Of a DNA stretch of 64,000 nt, positions 25,352-33,582 are shown piece by piece (within the stretch, counting starts at the first letter, position 1; the number at the start of each line of letters is the position of its first letter). The stretch covers positions 1 through 64,000 of the forward strand of contig NZ_JASISO010000005.1 in the NCBI RefSeq assembly GCF_030063135.1, read 5' to 3'. The translations under genes were made by a program, and so were the position numbers. The notes under the pieces are model-generated. The model ran no database searches and was not told where the DNA came from. It was given only the letters and a program-made list of their open reading frames with translations. This DNA is from Streptomyces sp. G-G2. Its GTDB lineage: Bacteria > Actinomycetota > Actinomycetes > Streptomycetales > Streptomycetaceae.

Positions 25352-26053
25352 TCAGCAGCCGGGGACGGACAGGGCCGCCTGCACGGCGGCCTCGGCGTGC
25401 AGGCGTGCGGTGGGGAAGACCAGGACCGGGCTGTCCTCGGGGCCGATGAGCAGCTCGATCTCGGTACAGCCCAGGATGACGCCTTCCGCTCCGGCCGCGA
25501 CCAGGTCCTCGATGACCGTGCGGTACGCGGCGCGCGAGTCCTCCCGTACGACCCCCAGGCACAGTTCCTCATAGATCACCCGGTGGACGAGCGCGCGCCC
25601 CTCGGCGTCCGGGACGCGCACGGCGAGCCCTCCCGCTTCGAGGCGGCCCCGGTAGAAGTCCTGCTCCATGGTGAAGGCGGTACCGAGCAGTCCGACCGTC
25701 CGCACGCCCGAAGCGCGCACGGCGTCGGCGGTGGCGTCGGCCAGGTGCAGGAGCGGGACGGTGATCGCCGCTTCCACCTGGTCGGCGACCTTGTGCATGG
25801 TGTTCGTGCAGATGAGCACCAGGTCGGCGCCCGCCGCCTCCAGTGCCTGCGCGGCCGCCGCCAGGGTGACACCGGCCTCCGCCCAGCGGCTCTGGACCTG
25901 AAGCTCCTCGATCTCCGCGAAGTCCACCGAGTACAGGACGCAGCGGGCCGAGTGGAGCCCGCCGAGGCGCTCGCGCGTGAGCTCGTTCAGCAGGCGGTAG
26001 TACTCCGCCGTCGACTCCCAGCTCATTCCGCCGATCAGCCCGATCGTCTTCAT
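25352..26053 (-). CDS. Aspartate/glutamate racemase family protein
   Basis: 233 residues from the ATG encoding MKTIGLIGGMSWESTAEYY, with GAGGAG upstream. The two catalytic cysteines of PLP-independent racemases are seen in LVLICTNTMH (about residue 82) and GVILGCTEIELL (about residue 193). The GGMSWEST N-terminus is that of the YgeA/RacX group, which have broad or non-canonical amino acid racemase activity. Cytoplasmic. It precedes the methyltransferase on the same strand. Confidence 0.88.
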   Translation of the reverse strand: MKTIGLIGGMSWESTAEYYRLLNELTRERLGGLHSARCVLYSVDFAEIEELQVQSRWAEAGVTLAAAAQALEAAGADLVLICTNTMHKVADQVEAAITVPLLHLADATADAVRASGVRTVGLLGTAFTMEQDFYRGRLEAGGLAVRVPDAEGRALVHRVIYEELCLGVVREDSRAAYRTVIEDLVAAGAEGVILGCTEIELLIGPEDSPVLVFPTARLHAEAAVQAALSVPGC

Positions 26054-26233
26054 CGCCGCGAACTCCTCATGCCGAATGCCGACAGGAGCGGGCTTCCACA
26101 CCACAGGCACCGGCCCGCCTCCATAAGGCATCAATGGTCTCACGTGGCGGTCCATAAGGATTGCTTTGATGGGTGCCCTGCACGCGACGCGGGCGCACTC
26201 CGCCCGCGTCGCGCGCACAGGGGACCCGATCCG

Positions 26234-28192
26234 TCAGCGCAGGTACGGGAACCGGTACGAGTCCACGTAGCCCGGCGCCGGGGAGCCGACGCCGGTCACC
26301 ACGTCGTAGCCGGTCAGCGCGGGCAGCGAGCTGTCCTTGCCCAGGCTGCGCACCGAGGTCAGTACGCCTTCCGAGGCGTCGGCGGTGTTGGCGAAGTCGT
26401 TGCGGGCCACCGCCAGATCGCGGTTCTTGCCCAGCGGGTGGTCCGTCACGTCGTGGTAGAGCGGGGAGCCGTAGCGGGCGTAGATGCCCGGGTTGGCGAA
26501 GCCGATCGGCAGGTGGCGGGCCTGCTGGGCCAACGCCTGAACGCCCGCGATGACCGGAGCGGCCAGCGAGGTGCCGCCGATGCGGTACTCGTCGTACGAC
26601 ACCGATCCGTTCGGCCAGGTCTGCGTCTGGCCGACCAGGAAGCCGGTGTTGGGGTCGGCGATGGCCGCGATGTCGGGCACGGTGCGCATCCGGGTGGCGC
26701 CGTTCGCCTTGGCGAGCGCGTCGGGCACCACGCCCCGCTGGTACGACGGCTGGCGGACGGCGCCGCTGGTGCCGCCGCCCGCGCCGCTGGTGTAGTTGCC
26801 CGGGAAGCCGGTCCAACTGGCCCCGTCCGCGGCCAGGGTGGCCTTGAGGGTGCCCCAGCCGGTCTCGAACTGGTAGGTGTTGTGCTGGCCCACGGCGAGC
26901 GAGGTGCCGCCGACCGCCGTCACCCAGGCCGAGTTGGCCGGGGTGTCGACCTGCTTGGTGCCGGTGTTGGCCACCTCGTCGCCGTTGTCACCGGAGGAGA
27001 AGTAGAAACCGATGCCCTCGATGGCGCCGAGCTTGAAGGTCTGGTCGTACGCGGCGGCGATGTCCGGGGTCTCGTTGGCCTCGATGTCGCCCCACGAGTT
27101 GGAGACGATGTCGGCGAGGCGCTTGTCGACGACCTTGTTGAGCGCGTCGAGCAGGTCCGGGTCGTTGCAGGAGGCGCCCGCGACGTAGACGACGTCCGCG
27201 TCCGGGGCGACCGCGTGCACGGCCTCGACGTCGAGGGTCTCCTCGCCGTACCAGCCGGACGCGTCGCAGTCCTCGGTGTGCGTGTACTCGGCGGGGGTGA
27301 CCTGGCTCAACTGGCCCCGCCGATAGGACTTGTCGGCGTTGCGACCCGCGTACTTCTGCGCGTCCGCCGCGATCGTCGGGGAGGCGTAGGCGTCGGTGAT
27401 GGCGACGGTCACGCCCTTGCCGGTGTAGCCGCCCGCACCGTAGGCCGCGCGCAGCTGCTGCCCGGTGTAGCCCTTGACGGCGTAGGGGACCTTCGCGCCG
27501 TACGCGTCCGGCAGGGTGCTCGCCAGGTTCGAGCCGTAGTAGGAGGAGAAGGGGCCCGCGTTGCGGAAGCCGGCGCCGGGCCCGGGGAGGGTGTCCTGGT
27601 GGGTGGAGCGGTGCGGCGCGTTGTCCAGGCCGGTCACCGTGAGGACCGCGTTGGCGAGCGCGCCGGGTGCGGAGGGGGTGGTGGCCGGGGCCCGGTAGGT
27701 CGCGCCGCCCTTGCGGAAGTCGTGCAGCTGCGTGGCGAACGCCCGCTGGGCCGCGGCCACATCGCCGGATACGGCTATGTAGTGCTGGTCGGAGCCGGTG
27801 ACGGTGAGCCCGGCGCCCTGGAGCCACTGCGTGACCGCCTTGACCTGCTCGGCGGTGGCGCCGAAGCGCTGCTGGGTCTGCTCCGGGGTCAGGTACGTGC
27901 CGTAGGAGGGCGACTTCGGGTCCGAGACGGCCGCGGCGTACGCGGTGAGACCCTGCGGGTCCCGGCCCGCGAGGTACACCCGGGCGTCGACCCGGGCGGA
28001 CTGGGCGGCGCCGCCCTGGTCGGCGGAGTCCGAGGCCCAGCCGGGCCGGGCGCCCTCCAGTGCCACCCGTCCGCCGGGCACCGGTGTGGCGGCCTGTGCG
28101 GACGGTAGCCCGAGGGCGAGCGCACCAGTGAGCAGCGGCAGCGCCGCCGCCATGACCACTGATGCGCGTCGCAGCGTGAGGCTGCTTCCCAT
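26234..28192 (-). CDS. Secreted S53 family (sedolisin) pro-peptidase
   Basis: 652 residues from an ATG with AGGGGA upstream. A Sec signal (ASVVMAAALPLLTGALALGL, cut near AQA-A) is followed by the pro-kumamolisin activation domain (VYLAGRDPQGLTAYAAAVSD to about residue 200). The catalytic domain shows Glu and Asp in YGEETLDVEAVHAVAP, the oxyanion region SNSWGD, and Ser in GGTSLAAPVIAG. The calcium site near the end is DVTDHPLGKNRD with YDVVTGVGSP. The layout and length match the family, acid-active serine-carboxyl proteases. Exported and self-processed. Monocistronic. Confidence 0.93.
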   Translation of the reverse strand: MGSSLTLRRASVVMAAALPLLTGALALGLPSAQAATPVPGGRVALEGARPGWASDSADQGGAAQSARVDARVYLAGRDPQGLTAYAAAVSDPKSPSYGTYLTPEQTQQRFGATAEQVKAVTQWLQGAGLTVTGSDQHYIAVSGDVAAAQRAFATQLHDFRKGGATYRAPATTPSAPGALANAVLTVTGLDNAPHRSTHQDTLPGPGAGFRNAGPFSSYYGSNLASTLPDAYGAKVPYAVKGYTGQQLRAAYGAGGYTGKGVTVAITDAYASPTIAADAQKYAGRNADKSYRRGQLSQVTPAEYTHTEDCDASGWYGEETLDVEAVHAVAPDADVVYVAGASCNDPDLLDALNKVVDKRLADIVSNSWGDIEANETPDIAAAYDQTFKLGAIEGIGFYFSSGDNGDEVANTGTKQVDTPANSAWVTAVGGTSLAVGQHNTYQFETGWGTLKATLAADGASWTGFPGNYTSGAGGGTSGAVRQPSYQRGVVPDALAKANGATRMRTVPDIAAIADPNTGFLVGQTQTWPNGSVSYDEYRIGGTSLAAPVIAGVQALAQQARHLPIGFANPGIYARYGSPLYHDVTDHPLGKNRDLAVARNDFANTADASEGVLTSVRSLGKDSSLPALTGYDVVTGVGSPAPGYVDSYRFPYLR

Positions 28193-28558
28193 GTCATCCC
28201 CTGTGGTGAGGCGTGCGTGAACTGCGCGCGGACGCGCAGCGGGTACCGCGCCACTCTTGTCAGGAACAGTTCACGCTGGGGGCAGGGAGTGATCAAGAAA
28301 GGCCAAAGACCTGTCAACGAAAGGGAATTGACGGAGCGCCGAGACATACATCGGGCGCCGGGGCGCCACGGAACCGCACGATCCGTCCGGCGAACGGCCC
28401 ATTCCGCGATAAATGGACCGGCCGCCTCCGAACGCCGCCATTGCCACCCCACTCCTGTGTGTCGGCGCGTGTCCCGCCCCCGCGGCCCCTACCTTCTGGG
28501 GCGTACCACCTCTTTCCACCCCTTCTCTCCTTTTCGCCCCCTCTTGAAAGCCGCCGTC
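28193..28558. other. Divergent promoter region
   Basis: 366 bp between the divergent sedolisin and small secreted protein genes. It should hold both promoters. No gene is supported; the AT content rises at 28280-28330 (AAGGGAATTGACG). A leader ORF could not be defended. Confidence 0.4.
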
Positions 28559-28828
28559 ATGCAGCGTTCCGTCCGCGGCCGTGTCCTGGCCACCCTCACC
28601 GTGCTCGCCGCCGCGGGCGCGCTGGCCGGTATCGCCACCCCGGCCCTGGCCGCCGGCACCGATACGAACGTCTACATCGTCGGCAGCAACGGCGTGCAGT
28701 ACGCCGGGGACGACAACTTCAACGCGGGCCGGGACAACACCGTGGGCTCCAACGACGGCACCGCCCCGCCGGCCGTGGCCCTCGGCACGCCCCGCGCCGC
28801 CGCCATCGACTGGACCACGACCTTCTAG
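28559..28828 (+). CDS. Small secreted protein
   Basis: 89 residues. A Sec signal (VRGRVLATLTVLAAAGALAG, cleavage near TPALAA) is followed by a ~55-residue mature part: GTDTNVYIVGSNGVQYAGDD and NFNAGRDNTVGSNDG. No cysteines. The mature part is Asn/Gly/Asp-rich and could be a beta-structured cell-surface peptide. Only a weak GAAAG box precedes the ATG. Divergent from the sedolisin gene. Family unknown. Confidence 0.6.
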   Translation: MQRSVRGRVLATLTVLAAAGALAGIATPALAAGTDTNVYIVGSNGVQYAGDDNFNAGRDNTVGSNDGTAPPAVALGTPRAAAIDWTTTF

Positions 28829-28829
28829 C

Positions 28830-28879
28830 GCCGTAGTCGGCGTCGTGCGCCCGCCGGGGGTGAGTGGACAGCCCTTGGG
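28830..28879. repeat. Dispersed ~50-bp repeat, copy 2
   Basis: Begins GCCGTAGTCGGCGTCGTGCG right after the stop of the small secreted protein gene and ends GGACAGCCCTTGGG. Counterpart of 23187-23237. Confidence 0.7.
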
Positions 28880-28906
28880 CGCCGCGCCGTCGGCCGGCGC
28901 CGGACG

Positions 28907-28975
28907 ACCGGAGCATGGTGGCGCTCCTCGCGGCGCCACCAACCGGAGCATGGTGGCGCTCCTCGCGGCGCCACC
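28907..28975. terminator. Twin hairpins, possible terminator
   Basis: A 34-bp sequence occurs twice with 35-bp periodicity. Each copy contains GGTGGCGC-TCCTCGCG-GCGCCACC, a perfect 8-bp stem with 8-nt loop (28917-28940 and 28952-28975). No T-run follows, so a factor-dependent or bidirectional terminator between 28559 and the leftward gene at 29187 is plausible. The rest of 28976-29186 shows nothing. Confidence 0.5.
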
Positions 28976-29186
28976 GGCTCTGTCCGGTACGTCAGGACGG
29001 CCACGAAGGGCTCGGGGAGGCGTGGGTGCGGGTGGCCCGGTCGTGGACGATGACGGCCGCTACCAGGACGGTCATCGACGCGAGAGCCGGTTCGAGGGTG
29101 GGAGGGCCTTCGCTGGTCCGCTGGGCCACGGTGTTCCCTTCCGGGGGCGGGCGTTCTGATGGAGCCGTTGCTCTTGGCCGGGCTCC

Positions 29187-30068
29187 TTACGACGCGCCGA
29201 CGATCTGGGGCCGGAGGCGGTCGTAGGCCCAGGCGGCGAGGGTGGTCGGGGTGGTGGTCCGGACGGTGCGGTGCTGTTCGGGCGCGAAGTCTTCGCGCAG
29301 ACCGGTAGACATTCCCAGCACGGCCTCGACCAATCCGTCAGTCATCCCGGACTCGTGCAGCTGCGTGCGCATGGCGTCGTCGGTGATCTGTTCGACGTCG
29401 ATCCGCCGACCCGTGGCCGCGGTGAGGATGTCGGCGACCTGCCGCCAGGTGAGGTCGGCGGGTCCGTGGACTGCCTGTACGCAGCGTCCGGACCAGGCGG
29501 GGGAGAGTAGACGGGTGGCGGCGACCTCGGCGATGTCGCGAGGTGCCACCCAGGCCATCGGCTGGTCGAGCGGCAGGACCACCTGGAGGGTGCCTGCCCG
29601 CAGGGCGTCGAGTTGCAGTTCGAGATTGGTGAAGAAGTAGCCGCAGCGCAAGTGGGTGACGTCGACGCCGAGGTCGTCCAGAGCGGTTTCGGTGTACGCC
29701 AGGCCGTCGATCTCCCCGGCACCGTGACGCTTCTCGGCGCCGACGCTGCTCTGGAAGACGACGCGGCCGATCCGGTTCTCGGTGACTGCGCGGACCACGC
29801 TGGCGGTGGCGCGGGCGTAATCGGCGAGGGGGTCCTCGCTGCCGGTGGACGGGTCCACCCAGAACAGTGCGTCGACGTCCTGGGTGGCGGCCACCACCGT
29901 CTCGGCATCGAACTGGTCGACCGGGACGGCATCGACCTCGTCCCGCACCTGCGGAGCCAGCCGGGCGGGATCGCGCAGCAGCACGCGCGGGCGCAGCCCG
30001 GCGCGGACCAGCGTGGCGACGACGTGGTGGCCGACGTTTCCGGTCGGGGTGGTCACAGCGATCCGCAT
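29187..30068 (-). CDS. NmrA/SDR-type NAD(P)-binding protein
   Basis: 293 residues. The N-terminal Rossmann motif is MRIAVTTPTGNVGHHVVATL (TxxTGNVG, the atypical SDR pattern), followed by LVRAGLRPRVLLRDPARL, where Arg fits NADP(H). IGRVVFQSSVGAEKRHGAG lies at the SDR active-site strand, but no YxxxK is present, as in NmrA and TMR-like redox sensors and QOR2-type reductases. A MITE-like element lies 37 bp upstream of the start. The role as oxidoreductase or redox sensor is undecided. Confidence 0.82.
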   Translation of the reverse strand: MRIAVTTPTGNVGHHVVATLVRAGLRPRVLLRDPARLAPQVRDEVDAVPVDQFDAETVVAATQDVDALFWVDPSTGSEDPLADYARATASVVRAVTENRIGRVVFQSSVGAEKRHGAGEIDGLAYTETALDDLGVDVTHLRCGYFFTNLELQLDALRAGTLQVVLPLDQPMAWVAPRDIAEVAATRLLSPAWSGRCVQAVHGPADLTWRQVADILTAATGRRIDVEQITDDAMRTQLHESGMTDGLVEAVLGMSTGLREDFAPEQHRTVRTTTPTTLAAWAYDRLRPQIVGAS

Positions 30069-30104
30069 GGTTTCTCCCTCTCGTTCGGCGACTCCACCAC
30101 CAGG

Positions 30105-30193
30105 CTAGTGCCGCGTTGGGGAGCGGCGTCCGGTACGGCGAGAGTGCGTGCGGGGAGTCGCGACGGGGCGAACGTTGCCCGACGCGGCACCAG
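30105..30193. mobile_element. MITE-like element, short copy A
   Basis: 89 bp bounded by CTAGTGCCGCGTTGGG and, inverted, CTGGTGCCGCGTCGGG (14/16 match). Internally it shares GGAGCGGCGTCCGGT and a 40-bp block (30140-30179, one mismatch) with copy B at 30886. It lacks about 19 bp at its left side and the central hairpin of B. No coding capacity. It sits in the promoter region of the NmrA-like gene. Confidence 0.7.
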
Positions 30194-30402
30194 GAGACCG
30201 CACGCCGCCGCGGTCGTCTCCGGCTCGCCGGTACTCATGACGAAGCCCTCGGCGTTCCGTCCCGGCACGGTGGTGAGGTGGCTCTTCGGCAACGTACGAC
30301 TCCTGCCTCCGGGCAGCGGGATTGCGCCGGGACGCCTCGGGACCGCGGGATGAGCGCGAGCCGCGGAGGCCGCGAGAGCCGCGGAGGCGGGAGAATCGCT
30401 TG

Positions 30403-30639
30403 GTGAGCACACCAGCGCAGTCCCATCGCGTCGTCGGACGCGGCGTCAGCACCCTCATCCCGCAGAGCGCCACGGACCAGGCGATGGCGGCGCTGACCGG
30501 GCTGGAGACCGTACCCGTGCACGTCGGGCTCCTCCAGGCGGCGGCCCTGCTCCTGGAGGAAGCCGCGCGGACCGCGCCCGACGAGCCGACGCGAGCCGCC
30601 ATGAGCAAGACCGCGGGCATGCTGCGCTCCGCCATGTAG
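30403..30639 (+). CDS. Small hypothetical protein
   Basis: 78 residues from a GTG with a purine-rich GGAGGCGGGAG stretch upstream. The sequence has TPAQSHRVVGRGVSTLIPQS, then a helical part (VPVHVGLLQAAALLLEEAAR, ATRAAMSKTAGMLRSAM-like end). Codon bias is acceptable. It lies between the two MITE-like elements. I do not recognise it. Confidence 0.45.
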   Translation: MSTPAQSHRVVGRGVSTLIPQSATDQAMAALTGLETVPVHVGLLQAAALLLEEAARTAPDEPTRAAMSKTAGMLRSAM

Positions 30640-30768
30640 GGGCCGGGGCCGCGAGGAGGTCCGCGGCACCCGGGTACGGCTCAGGGACCGCGAGGAGGAG
30701 CACGAGACGGCTGCCCGGGCGCGGGCGGAGGAGCTTCGCCCCCACCCGCACCGGCGCTCGATCGGGTA

Positions 30769-30885
30769 TCAGCGGCGAGGTTCGATCTGCGGCGCGACCA
30801 GCGCCGACCAGCCGCGCAGGTCGGCGATCGCCCGCACGCGCGACACCTGCCAGGCCGGGGCGTTGGAGATGGCGACGTACAAGAC
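30769..30885 (-). pseudogene. Aldo/keto reductase fragment cut by a MITE-like element
   Basis: 39 codons read VLYVAISNAPAWQVSRVRA, then IADLRGWSALVAPQIEPRR and stop. This matches the internal GISDxPAW...LRGWxPLVALQIEY segment of YajO/Tas-type aldo/keto reductases. The similarity starts exactly where copy B of the element ends; the element supplies an in-frame TAG. The 3' side is also lost after QIE. No product is expected. Confidence 0.7.
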
Positions 30886-31054
30886 CTAGTGCCGCGTCAG
30901 GCAGTGTTTGCCCGTTGAGGAGCGGCGTCCGGTGCGTGCTCCGGGCGGGCCGGCCGGAAGCCCGTGTACTGGACGTACGTGGGCTTTCGGCCGGTGCGGA
31001 GAGAGTGCGTGCGGGGCGTCGCGACGGGGCGAACGTTGCCTGGCGCGGCGCTAG
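30886..31054. mobile_element. MITE-like element, long copy B
   Basis: 169 bp. The ends are CTAGTGCCGCGTCAGGCAGT... and, inverted, CTAGCGCCGCGCCAGGCAAC..., matching over 28 bp at 23 positions. Inside is a second hairpin, GGCCGGAAGCCC (30950-30962 region) against GGGCTTTCGGCC (30981-30992), one mismatch. No open frame. It ends 16 bp from the stop of the SDR gene and starts at the broken aldo/keto reductase fragment. CTAG at both edges may be part of the target duplication. Confidence 0.75.
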
Positions 31055-31070
31055 CCCCCTGCCCGGTGGA

Positions 31071-31808
31071 TCACCAGGGGATGACGCCGTCGTCCTCGAA
31101 GAACCCGCCGGTCGGGCCGTCGTCGGGCAGGGTGGCGAGGCGGATCGCTGTGGCCGCGCCCTGTTCGGGTGTCCGGGGACCGTGGAAACCGTTGAAGTCG
31201 GTGGCGACGAAGCCCGGGCAGGCGGCGTTGATCAGGACGGCCGTGTCGGCCAGCTGCCGGGCGTACTGCACGGTGACGGCGTTCAGGAACGACTTCGAAG
31301 GCGCGTAGACCGACATGATCGGGCCGACCTCGATATCAGGGTCGGCCTGCCGCGTCAGGGAGGCGACGCTGCTGGAGACGTTGACGATGCGCGGAGATGG
31401 CGAGCGCCGCAGCAGCGGCAGCATCGCGTTGGTCACCCGTATGACACCGATGACATTGGTCTCCACGACCGTACGGAGGTCGCCGACGTCGATCGCGGTG
31501 GGGTCCTGCGCCCAGTTCGGCCCCAACGGCCCCGCGATTCCCGCGTTGTTGACCAGGGCGTCCAGGCGGCCGGTCCGTCGCTCGACCAGGTCGGCTGCCC
31601 CGGTGACGCTCCGGTCGTCGGTCACGTCCAGCGGAACCCCGAACGCGTCCACCCCACCCGCCCGGAGCTTCTCGACCGCGGCCTCGCGCCGGGTCCGGTC
31701 GCGGGCTCCTACTCCGACGCTGTATCCGAGAGCCCCCAGCCCGGCCGCGATCTCGTACCCGATCCCCTTGTTCGCGCCGGTCACCAGCGCACTCTTCTGC
31801 TCGCTCAT
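31071..31808 (-). CDS. Short-chain dehydrogenase/reductase
   Basis: 245 residues from the ATG encoding MSEQKSALVTGANKGIGYEI. Classical SDR motifs: TGANKGIG (cofactor), DALVNNAGIAGP (NNAG), IVNVSSS with MSVYAPSKSFLNAVT (Ser, Tyr, Lys) and ACPGFVATDFNG. Arg in ARDRTRREAA after strand 2 favours NADP(H). Divergent from the LysR gene with an inverted repeat between them, which suggests LysR control. The carbonyl substrate is unknown. Confidence 0.9.
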   Translation of the reverse strand: MSEQKSALVTGANKGIGYEIAAGLGALGYSVGVGARDRTRREAAVEKLRAGGVDAFGVPLDVTDDRSVTGAADLVERRTGRLDALVNNAGIAGPLGPNWAQDPTAIDVGDLRTVVETNVIGVIRVTNAMLPLLRRSPSPRIVNVSSSVASLTRQADPDIEVGPIMSVYAPSKSFLNAVTVQYARQLADTAVLINAACPGFVATDFNGFHGPRTPEQGAATAIRLATLPDDGPTGGFFEDDGVIPW

Positions 31809-31862
31809 GACGTCGATGCTGTCCCGTCGGCGGGCAGAGCTCCAACACCGATCCGGTCTCCT

Positions 31863-31883
31863 GTGATACCCGCCAGGTATCAC
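31863..31883. promoter_or_regulatory. Inverted repeat between SDR and LysR genes
   Basis: GTGATACC-CGCCA-GGTATCAC, perfect 8-bp arms around 5 bp, 17 bp before the LysR start and 55 bp before the SDR start. It contains the ATAC/GTAT core and T-N11-A geometry expected for LysR proteins. Confidence 0.65.
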
Positions 31884-31900
31884 CACCGTACGCTGGGGCG

Positions 31901-32749
31901 ATGGACGCTCTGGAGACCCGTGAGTTGAGGTACTTCGTGGCCGTCGCCGAGGAGTCGCACTTCGGCCGCGCCGCCGAGCGCCTCGGCATGGCCCAGCCGC
32001 CGCTGTCCCGGGCGATCCAGGCTCTGGAGCGGCGCCTTGGTGTCCTGCTGCTGGAACGCAACCGCCGCGGCGTCGCCCTCACCCGTGCCGGGGAGGTGTT
32101 GCTGAACGAGGCCCGCGCGACCCTCGACGCCGCCGCGGCAGCCGCCCGCCGCACCCGGCGCGCCGCGTCACCTCGCAGCCGGCTGGTCCTGGCGACGAAG
32201 GCCGCCGGGTCCCACGAACTCCTCCAGAAACTGCTCGACGCCTACGCCGCCGAACCCGACGCGGCCGAGGTCGAAGTGGTGTTGTGCGGAATCGGTGAGG
32301 AAGAACGGTTCCTGCGCGACGGACGCGCCGACGTAGCGCTCCTGCAGCCGCTCTTCAGCTCCCTCGCCGGGTTCGACAGCGAGGAGCTGCTCATCGAGGA
32401 GCAGGTCGCCATCCTGCCCGCCGGGCATCCCCTCGCCGCACGCCCGTTCCTGTCGATGGCCGACGTCAGCGATGTCCCCGACCTGCCGTTCCCCCGATGG
32501 CCCCGCCGGGACGGCACCTACCCGCCCGGTCCGGGCCCCGAGATCCGAGACCCGGCGCAGTTGGCCCAGCTGATCGCCCTCGGCCGCACCCTGGCGGTGA
32601 TTCCCGCCTCCGCCCGCGCCTGGCTGTGGACCGCGCACGCCGCCGTCCCGCTCACCGACGCGCCCCTGGTGACCACCCACATCGCCTGGCCCCCGCACAG
32701 CCGCTCCCGCGCCCTGGCCGGACTGATCCGCACGGCCACCCGGCTGTGA
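31901..32749 (+). CDS. LysR family transcriptional regulator
   Basis: 282 residues. HTH region: LETRELRYFVAVAEESHFGR, AAERLGMAQPPLSRAIQALE, RRLGVLLLERNRRGVALT. The effector domain is a little short (the family is usually ~300). It lies divergent to the SDR gene and most likely regulates it through the 8-bp inverted repeat in between. The ligand is unknown. Downstream lies a zone of broken genes. Confidence 0.9.
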   Translation: MDALETRELRYFVAVAEESHFGRAAERLGMAQPPLSRAIQALERRLGVLLLERNRRGVALTRAGEVLLNEARATLDAAAAAARRTRRAASPRSRLVLATKAAGSHELLQKLLDAYAAEPDAAEVEVVLCGIGEEERFLRDGRADVALLQPLFSSLAGFDSEELLIEEQVAILPAGHPLAARPFLSMADVSDVPDLPFPRWPRRDGTYPPGPGPEIRDPAQLAQLIALGRTLAVIPASARAWLWTAHAAVPLTDAPLVTTHIAWPPHSRSRALAGLIRTATRL

Positions 32750-32789
32750 GAGGCGACTCGCCGCACGCGCCGCGAAGTTCCCCGGGTCC

Positions 32790-33231
32790 CGGCGCGGCCT
32801 CCCCGGCCATGTCGGCGTAGCGGCGGAAGAGGGCGGGGCGGGTGGGGTCGTGGTCGCGTTCACCGAGGGCTGCCCAGCAGCGGGCGACGAGTTCGCGTGC
32901 CCGGGTGCCGGGCCAGGGGTGGGGGAGGAACTGGGGCGGTGGCAGTGGGTCGGGCTCCATGGCGCGGGTGAGTTCGGCAGCCGGCTCGACCGCGATGGTG
33001 AGGACCTCGGACGAGGAGAGAGCGGCGCGGCCGGTGAGCCGGTCGAGGCGGGGCCGGGCGATGCGGCTGAGGCGGTGGTAGCGCTCGGCGATCTCGTCGA
33101 CGGGCCAGGAGGCGGGCCAGTTCGGCTGGTTCCAGGGTGGGGTCCCGGCGCAGGTCCGTCGTGGTGAGGAGAGTGAGGGCGCCGTGGGCGCCCAGGCGGT
33201 GGGCCGCGTCCTCGACGTACGGTTCGCCGAC
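32790..33231 (-). pseudogene. PaaX-like regulator remnant
   Basis: Two frames together give a protein-like path: VEDAAHRLGAHGALTLLTTT and DLRRDPTLEPAELARLLA, then, after a frameshift near 33105, SWPVDEIAERYHRLSRIARP and PDPLPPPQFLPHPWPGTRAR. The last part resembles the PaaX C-terminal region (PxLPxxLLPxxWPGxxAR). The DNA-binding N-terminus is missing at the right-hand side, where the hydrolase fragment begins. Broken by truncation and frameshift. The family call is tentative. Confidence 0.4.
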
Positions 33232-33237
33232 ACGCGG

Positions 33238-33449
33238 CGCGTGTACCGCTCGGTGCTGGACGCGGGCGGCGCGCCGGCGGTCAAGCGCTATCCGGACGCG
33301 ACCCACTCACTGCTCAGGCGGTCCATCGAAGGCTCGGACACCAAGACCGTGCTCACCGGCTCTTCACTCCCCGCTCGCTCTTCGCCGACGGATTCCTGAA
33401 CGACAAGCGGCAGTTCCTGCGGGGTCTCGGCCGAGGTGGTCCGCGGTGA
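33238..33449 (+). pseudogene. Alpha/beta-hydrolase C-terminal fragment
   Basis: The sequence reads VYRSVLDAGGAPAVKRYPDA and THSLLRRSIEGSDTKTVLTG, where PDATHSLL has the catalytic-His look of prolyl oligopeptidase/dienelactone-type hydrolases. After a frameshift near 33360 it continues LFTPRSLFADGFLNDKRQFL and stops at 33449. The nucleophile half is absent. Its left end meets the PaaX-like remnant back to back, so a deletion probably fused two genes. Confidence 0.45.
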
Positions 33450-33582
33450 GGTTCAGGGGGCGCTCGGCCGCGGTGGTCCGCCTCAGGACTCCAGCGGGAC
33501 CCGCTCTCGCGTCAGGGTAGAGTTGCGGGCGCCGAGCCGGGGTCGCTGGTGCCCCCGCGAAGATCCGAATGGTGCAGGAGAC

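Noticed and set aside
25349..28108. A 919-codon plus-strand frame
   Set aside because: Shadow of the racemase and sedolisin genes, which have complete catalytic motifs on the other strand.
30053..30412. Minus-strand ORF spanning MITE-like copy A
   Set aside because: It runs straight through the element with no conserved segment and overlaps the NmrA start region.
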